Shown here: positions 30,124 through 38,945 of the stretch, piece after piece
How the letters are laid out: every line of letters begins with the position of its first letter
How positions within the stretch are numbered: the first letter of the stretch is position 1
From: Nonomuraea sediminis
Lineage (GTDB): Bacteria; Actinomycetota; Actinomycetes; Streptosporangiales; Streptosporangiaceae
Assembly: GCF_018531495.1 (NCBI RefSeq)
Contig: NZ_JAHDTI010000006.1
Location: 124,001-188,000 of the forward strand
DNA: 64,000 nucleotides
Reading direction: 5' to 3'
The notes under the pieces: model-generated
The model's database searches: none
What the model was told of the DNA's origin: nothing
Seen by the model: the letters and a program-made list of their open reading frames with translations, nothing else
Position numbers and translations under genes: made by a program

Positions 30124-31160
30124 TGCGCTGGCTGACCCGCGACGACCTGGCCGCCGCCGGGCGCACCGCCACCGGCCTGCTGCTCGTCCCCTCCGACGCC
30201 TCCAGCGTCTTCCCGCTGGCCTCCGACGACCGTACGGCTGCCGCCGGGCTGACCGGGGCCGCGCTGCAGGCCGTCGGGGTCGGCGAGCGCGACAGGGTCG
30301 TCGTGGCGCTGTCGGAGCCCGCGGGACCGCTGTGGGCCACGGCGGCCGCGGACGTGGCCGGCGCCGCGGCGTCGGTGGGCCCGCGCGGCCGGATGCGGCT
30401 GCACCACGCGCTCACCATGCTGAAGGCGACCACGCTGGTGGCCACCCCGACGGGGGCGATGGACTTCCTGGCCCGGCTGCATCTGGAGTTCCTGCTGGAT
30501 CCGCTGGATCTGGGGCTGCGGCACATCGTGCTGACCGGGGAGATCGCCTCGAAGCGGACGCTGGCCCACCTGGCGGGCGAGTTCGAGGCCTCGGTGAGCG
30601 AGGTGTACGCCAGCCCCTTCAGCGGCGGCGCGCTGGCCTGGCGCACCGCCGAGGACCAGCCGCTGACGCCGCTGGTGGACGGCGTGCTCCAGGTCGCCGC
30701 CCTGGCCAAGGACGAGCTGGTCGAGGGCGACGGCGAGCTGGTCATCACCCCCTACGTGCACTCCTCGCTGGGCGATGCCGTACTGCGGACGGGGCAGGTC
30801 ACGCGCGGCTTCCACGCGCCCGCGCACACGGTCGGCGAGGACGTGCTGGTGCGCGGCGTGTGGCTGTCGCTGCCGCGCCTGGAGAAGGCGCTGGCCAAGA
30901 TCGACGGCGTGTCCACGTGGGAGCTGACGATCAGCCGCCAGGGCACGCTGGACGCGGCCGTGCTCACGGTCACCTTCGCCAGGGAGAGCCTGGTCGGCAA
31001 CCCGATGTGGCGCTCCAGGATCCAGCAGGCGATCCGGGCGCTGACCCCGATCTCGATCGAGGTGGAGATCGCGCAGGAGGTCTCGGAGACGAGCGCCCCC
31101 GGCGTGCTGAACGACCTGCGCGGCCACCACCTCGGCCGCGACCGTGCCCTCATCGCCTAG
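30123..31160 (+). CDS. Degenerate PaaK-like adenylate-forming protein
   Basis: A 345-residue relative of phenylacetate-CoA ligases. The later half keeps the family layout: LRHIVLTGEI, a SEVYASPFSGG segment at the usual adenine-binding position, and a C-terminal domain (RGVWLSLPRLEKALAKIDGV). The expected Ser/Gly/Thr-rich phosphate loop is not visible: the corresponding stretch reads LSEPAGPLWATAAADVAG. It may bind an acyl-CoA or adenylate without making one. Sits between the LLM and FadD3-like genes and is coupled to the former. Confidence 0.65.
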   Translation: MRWLTRDDLAAAGRTATGLLLVPSDASSVFPLASDDRTAAAGLTGAALQAVGVGERDRVVVALSEPAGPLWATAAADVAGAAASVGPRGRMRLHHALTMLKATTLVATPTGAMDFLARLHLEFLLDPLDLGLRHIVLTGEIASKRTLAHLAGEFEASVSEVYASPFSGGALAWRTAEDQPLTPLVDGVLQVAALAKDELVEGDGELVITPYVHSSLGDAVLRTGQVTRGFHAPAHTVGEDVLVRGVWLSLPRLEKALAKIDGVSTWELTISRQGTLDAAVLTVTFARESLVGNPMWRSRIQQAIRALTPISIEVEIAQEVSETSAPGVLNDLRGHHLGRDRALIA

Positions 31161-31167
31161 GAGCGCC

Positions 31168-32733
31168 ATGCAGCCGGTGCCCGACTGGGGGACCCTCCCC
31201 CGCATGCTGCGTGACCAGGCCCGACACCACCCCGGCAGCACGGTCGTCGGGGACAGGCCGATGGCCTGGCTGCGCGAGCGCGCCGCCGTGGTGGCGCGCG
31301 GCCTGATCGCGCTGGGCGTCGAGCCGGGCGACCGGGTGGCGCTGTGGGGGCTGAACGACCCGTACTGGGTGGTCCACGCCCTGGGCATCTGGGACGCGGG
31401 GGCGGTGATCGTGCCGCTCTCGTCCCGTTTCAAGGGCATCGAGGCGGCCGGGCTCATCGCCAAGACCGGCGCCTCGGTCCTGATCACCGGCGCGGGCCCG
31501 CACGGCTCGGTGCTGGCCGACCTGCTGCCCTGGGACGTGGAGCTGCGCCACGTGGTGGTCCCCGACGACCACGCGGTACGGCAGGCCGACCCCCTGGCCC
31601 CGGCCCGGCTCACCGCAGCCAGGCTGGCCGCGCTCGGCGAGGCCGTCCCCGTGGCGGCGGCCGAGGAGCGGGCGCTGGCGGTGCGGCCGGACGACCTGTG
31701 CGAGATCATGTCGACCTCCGGCACGACGGGCACGCCCAAGGGCGTCATGCTCGACCACGCCCAGGTGCTGCGCGGCTACTGGGACTGGGCGGAGATCGTG
31801 ACCCTGCGCGAGGACGACCGCTACCCGGTCATCGCGCCCTTCAGCCACGGCTTCGGGCTCAACGCCGGGCTCATCGCGTGCGTGCTGCGGCGGGCCACGA
31901 TGCTGCCGATCCCGCTCTTCTCCCCTGACGGGCTGATGTCGCTGATCTCCTCCCAGCGGATCAGCGTCCTGGCGGGCCCGCCCACGCTGTTCTACCGGGT
32001 CCTCGACGAGCTCGACCGGGGCTCGTGGGACGTCTCGTCGCTGCGGGTGGCGATCTGCGGCGCCGCCTCGGTGCCGCCCAGGCTGATCGAGCGGCTGGCC
32101 GACCGCGTCGGGCTGGAACGCATGATCAACGCCTACGGCCTGATGGAGGGCACCGTGGTGTCCATGACCCGCCAGGGCGACCCGATCGAGGTGATCGCCG
32201 GCACCACGGGACGCCCGGTGCCGGGCATCGAGGTGAAGATCGTCGACGACGCCGGCAAGGAGGTCCCCGCCGGGGAACGCGGCGAGGTGCTCCAGCGCGG
32301 CTACGGCGTGATGCGCGGCTACTGGGGCGAGCCGGACAAGACCGCCGAGACCGTCGACGCCGACGGCTGGCTCCACACCGGCGACATCGGCGTCCTGGAC
32401 GCCGCGGGCAACCTGGCCATCGTGGACAGGAAGAAGGAGCTGTTCATCGTCAACGGCTTCAACGTCTCCCCCGCCGAGGTCGAGGCGCTGCTGCTGCGCG
32501 AGGGCTCGCTGGAGCAGGCGGCGGTGGTCGGCAGGCCCGACGAGGTCTCCGGCGAGGCCGGCTGGGCCTACGTCGTGCCCAGGTCGGGCACCGGCCTGGA
32601 CGTCGAGGCGCTGCTCGCGTGGGCCAAGGCCAACATGGCCGGCTACAAGGTGCCCCGCCGCGTGATCGTGGTCGACGCGCTGCCCGTCAACGCCAACGGA
32701 AAAGTCGACAAGCAGGCACTGCGCGAGAGGTAG
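31168..32733 (+). CDS. fadD3: FadD3-like acyl-CoA synthetase
   Basis: A 521-residue acyl-adenylate/CoA ligase. The phosphate loop STSGTTGTPKG is at residues 182-192; later motifs are NAYGLMEGT, GWLHTGDIG, and the C-terminal GKVDK lysine region. In steroid degraders FadD3 activates HIP (hexahydroindane propionate) with CoA to start ring C/D breakdown. The assignment rests on the operon, KstR2-like site and family; other medium-chain ligases are possible. ATG 31168 is preceded by TAGGAG. Confidence 0.72.
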   Translation: MQPVPDWGTLPRMLRDQARHHPGSTVVGDRPMAWLRERAAVVARGLIALGVEPGDRVALWGLNDPYWVVHALGIWDAGAVIVPLSSRFKGIEAAGLIAKTGASVLITGAGPHGSVLADLLPWDVELRHVVVPDDHAVRQADPLAPARLTAARLAALGEAVPVAAAEERALAVRPDDLCEIMSTSGTTGTPKGVMLDHAQVLRGYWDWAEIVTLREDDRYPVIAPFSHGFGLNAGLIACVLRRATMLPIPLFSPDGLMSLISSQRISVLAGPPTLFYRVLDELDRGSWDVSSLRVAICGAASVPPRLIERLADRVGLERMINAYGLMEGTVVSMTRQGDPIEVIAGTTGRPVPGIEVKIVDDAGKEVPAGERGEVLQRGYGVMRGYWGEPDKTAETVDADGWLHTGDIGVLDAAGNLAIVDRKKELFIVNGFNVSPAEVEALLLREGSLEQAAVVGRPDEVSGEAGWAYVVPRSGTGLDVEALLAWAKANMAGYKVPRRVIVVDALPVNANGKVDKQALRER

Positions 32734-32769
32734 CGTGGAGGTGCGCCTTCTCTGCACCTGGAGCCCGCC

Positions 32770-33255
32770 ATGCTGCGCCTGCTGGCCGGGGAGGCCGCAC
32801 GCCGGTTCGGGGCTCGCGCGGCGGTCGTCACCGGCACCACCTGCCTGTCGTTCGCCGCGCTCGATCGCCTCTCCGACGAGGTGGCCGCGGGGCTGGCCCA
32901 CCGCGGCATCCGCATCGGCGACGTGGTCGCCCTGGCGCTGCCCGACGGCCCCGAGTTCGTCGTCTGCTACGTGGCCGCCGCCAAGCTGGGCGCCATCACC
33001 GCGGGCATCGGGACGAGGCGTCCCGGCCTCAGCCGGGCGCACCGGGCCGCCCAAGGCGGCCGTGTTCGCCAACCGGCAGCTCGAGGCGATCAGGGCGCGC
33101 GGCGCCCGGCCGCGATGGGGCGAGGGCCAGGCGCGCCGGTCTGCAACCTCTACGTCTGCACCGAGGCCGGGCTCGGCACCAGGCCCGAGGACCCGCCCGA
33201 GGACACCGGCGACACGGGCTATGTCGACTCCCTCGGCCGGCTGCGGCTCGCGTGA
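32770..33255 (+). pseudogene. Remnant of a second acyl-CoA synthetase gene
   Basis: Starts as a normal ligase N-terminus (FGARAAVVTGTTCLSFAALD, GDVVALALPDGPEFVVCYVA) up to about 33020. Then the reading moves to another frame encoding TGPPKAAVFANRQLEAI, which is the normal phosphate-loop region, with about 80-100 expected residues missing in between. A third piece in yet another frame reads DTGDTGYVDSLGRL, the late TGD motif. So the gene has lost internal sequence and is out of frame at least twice. Directly follows fadD3. Confidence 0.75.
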
Positions 33256-33341
33256 TCGTGCTCACGGTGGCTGGCGGTGGCGCGGCTCGCCGTACAAGAT
33301 GAAAGAACCATGATCTGGGCAGTATCGCCTGGGAGGTACGG

Positions 33342-34634
33342 ATGGCGTTGCGCGTGGCGGTCGTCGGGTCGGGACCCGCGGGGCTCTACACGGCAGAGGC
33401 TCTCGTCAAGCAGGCGCAGGAGCCCGTGGAGATCGACGTGCTCGAGCGGCTGCCGACGCCGTACGGGCTGGTCAGATACGGCGTCGCGCCCGACCACACC
33501 TCGATCAAGTCGATCGCCAACTACCTGCGCAAGGTGCTGGAACTGCCCCAGGTGCGCTTCCTGGGCGGGGTGACGCTCGGCGAGCACCTGTCCGTGGCGG
33601 ACCTGCTGGCCTGCTACGACGCCGTCGTCTACTGCACGGGCGCGATGGTCGACCGGCACCTGAACATCCCGGGCGAGGACCTGCCGGGCAGCGTGGCGGC
33701 CACCGACTTCGTCAACTGGTACTGCGGTCATCCCGACGTGCCCACCGACCGGTTCACGCTCGACAGCCCCGAGGTCGCGGTGATCGGCGTGGGCAACGTG
33801 GCCGTGGACGTGGTGCGCGTCCTGGCCAAGACCGCCGAGGAGCTGAGCTCCACCGACGTGCCGCAGGACGTGCTCGAACGGCTGGCGGAGAGCCAGGTCA
33901 AGGCCATTCACATGATCGGGCGGCGCGGGCCCGAGCACGCCAAGTTCACCTTGAAGGAGCTGCGGGAGCTGGGCGAGCTGGCCAACGCCGACGTGTGCGT
34001 GCGCCCTGACGAGGCGGTCGTGCTGGGCGCCGACTTCCCGCGGCAGATCCGCGGCAACATCGACGTGCTGCAGTCGTGGGCGGCGCGCGCGCCTGTCGGG
34101 CGCCCGCGCAGGCTGGACGTCCGCTTCTGGCTGCGGCCGGTGGAGATCCTGGGCAGCGAGCGGGTGGAGGGGCTCAGGCTGGAGCGCACCCGGCTGTCGG
34201 AGGACGGCCGCGTGGTGGGCACCGGCGAGTTCGAGACGCTGCCGGTGGGCATGGTGCTGCGCTCGGTCGGCTACCAGAGCGTCCCGCTGCCCGGCGTGCC
34301 GTTCTCCGCCGACACCATGACCGTCCCGAACGAGGCGGGCAAGGTCAGGGACCGCGAGTACGTGGCGGGCTGGCTCAAGCGCGGCCCGACCGGCGTGATC
34401 GGCACGAACAAGTCCGACGCCGCCGAGACTGTCCGCACGCTGCTGGCCGACCGTCCTGCCGGGCGCACCGCCGACATCGACGACCTGCTGGCCGGGCGCG
34501 GCGTCACCCCGATCGGCTACGCCGACTGGCTGCGCATCGAGGAGGCCGAGGCGGAGCTGGCCCGCACGCTGGGCCGCGGCGAGCGGGTCAAGCTGGTCGG
34601 CCTGGAGGCGATGCGCGGGGCGTATCGGGGATGA
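33342..34634 (+). CDS. Ferredoxin/adrenodoxin-type NADP reductase (FprA-like)
   Basis: FAD- and NADP-binding flavoprotein of 430 residues, moving electrons between NADPH and ferredoxin, for example to P450 enzymes. FAD motif GSGPAGLYTAEAL lies at residues 9-21, the adrenodoxin-reductase block LPTPYGLVRYGVAPDH follows, and an NADP-binding motif VIGVGNVAVDVVRVL is near residue 147. The ATG has GGGAGG upstream. It may serve redox steps of steroid catabolism, but has no KstR2-like site of its own. Its 3' end overlaps the convergent XRE gene by 47 bases. Confidence 0.88.
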   Translation: MALRVAVVGSGPAGLYTAEALVKQAQEPVEIDVLERLPTPYGLVRYGVAPDHTSIKSIANYLRKVLELPQVRFLGGVTLGEHLSVADLLACYDAVVYCTGAMVDRHLNIPGEDLPGSVAATDFVNWYCGHPDVPTDRFTLDSPEVAVIGVGNVAVDVVRVLAKTAEELSSTDVPQDVLERLAESQVKAIHMIGRRGPEHAKFTLKELRELGELANADVCVRPDEAVVLGADFPRQIRGNIDVLQSWAARAPVGRPRRLDVRFWLRPVEILGSERVEGLRLERTRLSEDGRVVGTGEFETLPVGMVLRSVGYQSVPLPGVPFSADTMTVPNEAGKVRDREYVAGWLKRGPTGVIGTNKSDAAETVRTLLADRPAGRTADIDDLLAGRGVTPIGYADWLRIEEAEAELARTLGRGERVKLVGLEAMRGAYRG

Positions 34635-35427
34635 CCGCGTTCCACGAGCCGAGCAGCGCGAGCGCTGCCTCGCTCGGGCTGTCCGGCTCGGGGATCAGGG
34701 TGATGAGCCGCTGACCGGGCGCCTCGGCGACCTCGAAGCTCTCATAACCCAGCTCGAGTTCGCCGACCAGCGGGTGGCGCAGGCGTTTGGTGCCCTGGGT
34801 GCGCATCCTGACATCCCTGGCGGCCCACAGCCTGCGGAAGTCCTCGTTGCCCATCGACAGTTCGCCGATCAGCGAGGCCAGTTTCCTGTCGCCCGGGTAC
34901 TGTCCGACCGCCAGCCGCAGCTGGCCGACGGTGTCCCTGGCGATGGAGTCCCAGTCCACGTAGAGGTCGCGCCCGCCCGGGCCGAAGACGAACTTGGCGC
35001 CGTTGCCCACGTCCGGCGGGAAGAGCGCCGTGGCCAGCGCGTTGGCCGCGAGCACGTCGGCGCGATGATTGATGATCATGGCGGGCGCCCGGTCGACGAG
35101 CGCGAGCAGCCGCAGCAGCTGCGGCCGCACCCGGTCCCCGCGCGGCCGCGCCGTACGGCGGGCGGGCCTGGCCAAGCGGCCCAGGTGGGCGCGCTCGACC
35201 TCGTCGAGGCGCAGCGCGCGGGCGATGGCGTCCAGCACCTCCTCCGAGGGCGCCGTCGAGCGGCCCTGCTCGAGCCGCACGTAGTACTCGACGCTGATCC
35301 CCGCGAGCAGCGCGACCTCTTCCCTACGCAGCCCGGCCACGCGCCTGCGCGCCCCCGGCTCGAGGCCGGCGCTCTGCGGCGTCACGCGTGCCCTGCGCGA
35401 CTTGAGGAAGCCCCCCAGATCGTCCAT
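34588..35427 (-). CDS. XRE-family regulator with MmyB-like ligand domain
   Basis: A 279-residue regulator: an N-terminal helix-turn-helix (RVAGLRREEVALLAGISVEY, then YVRLEQGR) and a MmyB-like C-terminal PAS-fold domain (LDRAPAMIINHRADVLAANALA is its hallmark). Such proteins are common in actinomycetes next to short-chain dehydrogenase or hydrolase genes. It is divergent from the dienelactone hydrolase gene at 35556, its most likely target. Start set at ATG 35427, the typical position before the first helix. Confidence 0.85.
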   Translation of the reverse strand: MDDLGGFLKSRRARVTPQSAGLEPGARRRVAGLRREEVALLAGISVEYYVRLEQGRSTAPSEEVLDAIARALRLDEVERAHLGRLARPARRTARPRGDRVRPQLLRLLALVDRAPAMIINHRADVLAANALATALFPPDVGNGAKFVFGPGGRDLYVDWDSIARDTVGQLRLAVGQYPGDRKLASLIGELSMGNEDFRRLWAARDVRMRTQGTKRLRHPLVGELELGYESFEVAEAPGQRLITLIPEPDSPSEAALALLGSWNAVIPDTPRASPPGRPA

Positions 35428-35555
35428 GTCAGAAGTATGTCCGGATCTACCGGGCAAAGGGTGGCCCTGCCGGTACCCCTATCCGCGGGGATCTGGGTAC
35501 GGCACGGCCGCCCCGGCAAGCTGGCCACATCAACCCCCGTGAAAGGCGGACAACC

Positions 35556-36260
35556 ATGTGCCACACCCACGACAGCCGTCCCCCGGCCGCGCCGAACCCG
35601 GGCGAGATCGCCGAGCAGGGCCCGATCGAGCTGGTCTCGGCCGACGGCACCCGCGTGCGCGCCTACCGGGCGCGCCCCGCGGCGCCCAACGGCCGCAGCG
35701 TGGTGATCCTGCCGGACGTCCGCGGCCTGCACCCCTTCTACGAGGCGCTGGCCGGCCGCTTCGCCGAGGCGGGCTTCACCGCGATTGCGATCGACTACTT
35801 CGGCCGCCACACCGAGGTGCCCGAGGACATGTGGGCCCGCTTCTCGTTCATCCAGCACGATCACGTCAAGACCGACGTGGCCGCCGCGTTCGCCGAGCTC
35901 GACGGCCCCGTCTACACCGTCGGCTTCTGCGCGGGCGGCACCCAGTCCTGGCGCCAGGCCGCGGCAGGGCATCCAGGGCACGCCGGTGCGATCGGCTTCT
36001 ACGGCATGCCGCAGCTGGTCGAGGACGTGCTGGACGACATGGAGGTGCCGATGCTGCTGCTGATCGCCGGGAACGACGCGGCGACCGAGCAGGCGGCGTT
36101 CACCGCGTTCGCCGAGCGGCTGGCGGTGGCGGGCAAGCCGTACGAGATGAAGGTCTACGAGGGCGCGCCGCACTCCTTCTTCGACGTGGCGCACGAGCAG
36201 TGGCGCGAGGCCTGCGACGACGCCTGGGAGCGGGTGCTGCGCTTCACCGGCGCGATGTGA
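35556..36260 (+). CDS. Dienelactone hydrolase family protein
   Basis: Alpha/beta hydrolase of 234 residues, of the carboxymethylenebutenolidase family that opens dienelactones in chlorocatechol-type pathways. The nucleophile is Cys125 in GFCAGG rather than Ser, as in true dienelactone hydrolases; the histidine is in APHSFFD near residue 208, and an Asp is expected in IAGNDAA. It is divergent from the XRE regulator. Unlikely to belong to the steroid regulon. The ATG is preceded by AAAGGCGG. Confidence 0.85.
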   Translation: MCHTHDSRPPAAPNPGEIAEQGPIELVSADGTRVRAYRARPAAPNGRSVVILPDVRGLHPFYEALAGRFAEAGFTAIAIDYFGRHTEVPEDMWARFSFIQHDHVKTDVAAAFAELDGPVYTVGFCAGGTQSWRQAAAGHPGHAGAIGFYGMPQLVEDVLDDMEVPMLLLIAGNDAATEQAAFTAFAERLAVAGKPYEMKVYEGAPHSFFDVAHEQWREACDDAWERVLRFTGAM

Positions 36261-36271
36261 CAATGGGGGCC

Positions 36272-37417
36272 ATGCGCGTCACCATCGGGGATCCGGCCGT
36301 CGCGGGGTTCGCAGAGGTCCATCGTCTTCAGCAGATCCGCTATCCCGGGGTGACGCCGCGCCGGCAGCCGGTCCACACGATCTACGTGCCCGCCGACCGC
36401 TTCTCCTCCTCGACCGTGGCCGAGTGGGGCGCGCACGCGCTGGGGCTGCTCGAGGAGCACCTGCCGGTCGATCTGCTGACCGAGGTCTTCGGCGTCCCCG
36501 CCTCGCTGGCGGGCGAGGTGCGCGAGCGGGTGGCCGCCAAGCTGGCCGCCGAGCCGGTGGAGGACCTGCGCATCGACTTCGAGGACGGGTACGGCCTGCG
36601 GCCTGCCGCCGAGGAGGACGCGCACGCCGAGGCGGCGGCCGAGGCCGTCAAGCGCATGCACGCGCGGGGCACGCTGCCGCGGCGGTGGGGGCTGCGGGTG
36701 AAGTCGTTCGCCGACGGCGACCCCGCGCGCTCGATCCGCACGCTCGACGGGTTCCTCACCGCGCTGGGTGAGCTGCCGCCCGGGTTCACCGTGACCTTCC
36801 CCAAGGTGCTGATGGAGGAGTACCTGGGGCAGTTCAGCCAGGTGCTCGCACGGCTCACGCAGGACCTGGGGCTGCCGGAGCTACGGTTCGAGATGCAGGT
36901 CGAGGCGCCGCAGACGCTCGCCTTCCTGCGCCCCGGGCTCGATCCGCGGCTGGGCGCGGCGCATTTCGGCGTCTTCGACTACACCGCCGCGATCGGGCTG
37001 CCGCCGCACGAGCAGCGACTGGACCATCCCGCCTGCGACCACGCGCGCCACGTCATGCAGACGGCGTTCGCGGGCACCGCGATCGAGCTGTCCGACGGGT
37101 CGCTGGCCGCCTCGCCCGCCTCCTCCTCGCGCCACAACGTGCACGCGCTGTGGCGGCGCCATGCCGAGCTCGTCAGGCACTCCCTGCGCCACGGCTTCTA
37201 CCAGGGCTGGGACATGCACCCGTCCCACCTGGTGAGCCGCTTCGTCACGGTGTACGCCTTCCACCTGGCCACCTACGACAAGTACCAGGCCCGGGTCAAG
37301 GCGTGGGAGGAGCAGCGGGAGGCGGGCGACGGCGTCATGGACGAACCGGCCACGATCAAGACGCTGGCCGCCGCGCTCCACCGCGCCGACGCGGCCCTCG
37401 CCCTGCCCTCGCGCTAG
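36272..37417 (+). CDS. DUF6986 / citrate-lyase-like aldolase-fold protein
   Basis: A 381-residue protein that I associate with the DUF6986 family of aldolase/citrate-lyase-like TIM barrels. Segments such as DLRIDFEDGYGLRPAAEED, RWGLRVKSF and LRFEMQVEAPQTL resemble the metal- and acyl-CoA-binding parts of HpcH/HpaI enzymes. The start may be ATG 36263 or 36272; the second is preceded by a GGGGG site. It closely follows the dienelactone hydrolase gene. The reaction is unknown. Confidence 0.7.
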   Translation: MRVTIGDPAVAGFAEVHRLQQIRYPGVTPRRQPVHTIYVPADRFSSSTVAEWGAHALGLLEEHLPVDLLTEVFGVPASLAGEVRERVAAKLAAEPVEDLRIDFEDGYGLRPAAEEDAHAEAAAEAVKRMHARGTLPRRWGLRVKSFADGDPARSIRTLDGFLTALGELPPGFTVTFPKVLMEEYLGQFSQVLARLTQDLGLPELRFEMQVEAPQTLAFLRPGLDPRLGAAHFGVFDYTAAIGLPPHEQRLDHPACDHARHVMQTAFAGTAIELSDGSLAASPASSSRHNVHALWRRHAELVRHSLRHGFYQGWDMHPSHLVSRFVTVYAFHLATYDKYQARVKAWEEQREAGDGVMDEPATIKTLAAALHRADAALALPSR

Positions 37418-38094
37418 TCGCGCTCGACCAGGGCGCGCCAGTTGCGGACCAGGCGCCACTCGACCGGGTCCCGCCAGCTCGCCCGTACGGCGGAGCCGAC
37501 GTGGAAGGCGCGGACGCCGTAGTCGAGCAGCGGCCCCACGTGCGCGGGCTTGAGCCCGCCGCCGGCCAGGATGATCGAACCGTCCCCGGAATCCGCGCGT
37601 CCCTTGAGCACGGGCAGCCCGTCGCCGACGCCCTGCGGCGAGCCGGAGGTCAGCACCGTGGCCAGGTTGGGCAGCAGTCGCACCGCCCGCCACGAGGCCT
37701 GCACGTCGGCGGCGTGGTCGACCGCGCGGTGGAAGGTCCACGGCAGCGGCGACACGGCGTGGATGAGGGCCTCGGTGGCGGCCAGGTCCACCGCGCCCGC
37801 GGAGTCGAGGAAGCCGAAGACGAACCCGGCGGCGCCCGCCTCGGCCAGTTCCTTGGCGTCGCGCCTGAGCCGGTCGAGCACGTCTGGGTCCGCGGTGAAC
37901 GAGGCGTCGCAGCGGAGCATCACCATCTGGGGGAGCGGGCATTCCGCCGCGATCGCGGCAACCGTCTCCGGGGTGGGGGTGAGGCCGTCGGCCGCCATGT
38001 CGGCGCAGACCTCGAGCCGGTCGGCGCCGCCTTGCTCGGCGGCCACGGCGTCGCGCACGTTCAGCGCGATCACCTCGAGGAGGGATCCGGTCAT
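37414..38094 (-). CDS. cutC: CutC family protein
   Basis: A 226-residue TIM-barrel protein with the CutC signature (LEVIALNVRDAVAAEQGGAD, RLEVCADMAADGLTPT) and the FHRAVDHA motif. Historically linked to copper homeostasis; the biochemical role is uncertain. Its end overlaps the convergent DUF6986 gene by four bases. A hairpin lies upstream at 38114-38148. Confidence 0.9.
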   Translation of the reverse strand: MTGSLLEVIALNVRDAVAAEQGGADRLEVCADMAADGLTPTPETVAAIAAECPLPQMVMLRCDASFTADPDVLDRLRRDAKELAEAGAAGFVFGFLDSAGAVDLAATEALIHAVSPLPWTFHRAVDHAADVQASWRAVRLLPNLATVLTSGSPQGVGDGLPVLKGRADSGDGSIILAGGGLKPAHVGPLLDYGVRAFHVGSAVRASWRDPVEWRLVRNWRALVERD

Positions 38095-38113
38095 GGAGGA
38101 GAGGTTATATGGT

Positions 38114-38148
38114 GCTCTGCCCCCTTCCGCACCAGAAGGGGACAGAGC
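38114..38148 (-). terminator. Hairpin between GNAT and cutC genes
   Basis: GCTCTG and CCCCTTC on the left pair with GAAGGGG and CAGAGC on the right, with a single mismatch between the two stem blocks and a 7-base loop. It follows the GNAT stop codon, so it is probably a terminator, possibly also acting on the cutC leader. Confidence 0.65.
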
Positions 38149-38157
38149 TCCCTGGTC

Positions 38158-38760
38158 CTAGGTGACGACCAGCTCAGGGGCGGTCAGGTCGCGGAACGCC
38201 GTGGTCGCCGCGTCCGCGGCGGGCCGCTGGAACAGCGCCCCCGAGGCGCGGTGCGGCAGATCCACGGTACGCAGGTGGCGGAAGCCGCGCGACCGGTAGT
38301 ACTCCTGGAGCCGCAGGTTCGCCTTCGCGCAGTCGAGGCGGAGCCAGCGCAGCCCGGCCGCGTGCACGTGTGCCCCGGCCCAGTCGAGCAGGGCGTCGCC
38401 CAGGCCGCTGCCCGACCAGGGACGGGCGATGGCCAGCTTGTGCACGTACCTCCCCGCCGACGGGTCGTCGGCCCTGGACCAGAACTCGGGGTCCGCGTGG
38501 CCGTCGAGCGCGATCGTGGCCACCGGCGGCGCCGATTCGTCCGGGTCCAGCAGCCTCAGCTCGTCGTCCAGCAGGAACAGGACACGCTCCTCGATCAGCG
38601 GCTCGATCCGCTCGGGCCCGAAGCCGGCCCGCGGCCACTGGTGGACCCCCTGGGAATACAGCCACTCCGCGGTGTCCGCGAGCAAGGTGAGAACGCCCGG
38701 AAGGTCGGCGGGCTCGGCTCGGCGGAGGGTGAGCGGGTGAAGGAGGGTGTTCGAGTGCAT
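38158..38760 (-). CDS. GNAT-family acetyltransferase
   Basis: A 200-residue N-acetyltransferase. The acetyl-CoA binding motif is the RPWSGSGLGDALLDWA segment near residue 113, followed by the LRLDCAKANLRLQEYYRSRG helix-strand typical of the fold. The substrate is unknown. It stands between cutC and the GntR gene on the same strand. Start at ATG 38760, with AGGGATGA-type spacing upstream. Confidence 0.85.
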   Translation of the reverse strand: MHSNTLLHPLTLRRAEPADLPGVLTLLADTAEWLYSQGVHQWPRAGFGPERIEPLIEERVLFLLDDELRLLDPDESAPPVATIALDGHADPEFWSRADDPSAGRYVHKLAIARPWSGSGLGDALLDWAGAHVHAAGLRWLRLDCAKANLRLQEYYRSRGFRHLRTVDLPHRASGALFQRPAADAATTAFRDLTAPELVVT

Positions 38761-38945
38761 GGTTCATCCCTTCGTTGCGTTGGGTGTTCGAGTGAACACA
38801 CTGCGTATCCACTCGATGGCGCACGGCGTTGAACCGGATAAATATGGATAAATTGCGATTCGGGGGAGTATGCACGACTCCCCCAGCCCAGCGAGGAAGG
38901 CACGCTGGACCTCGGCCGGTCGGGATCACCCCCAACCGAGCTCGA

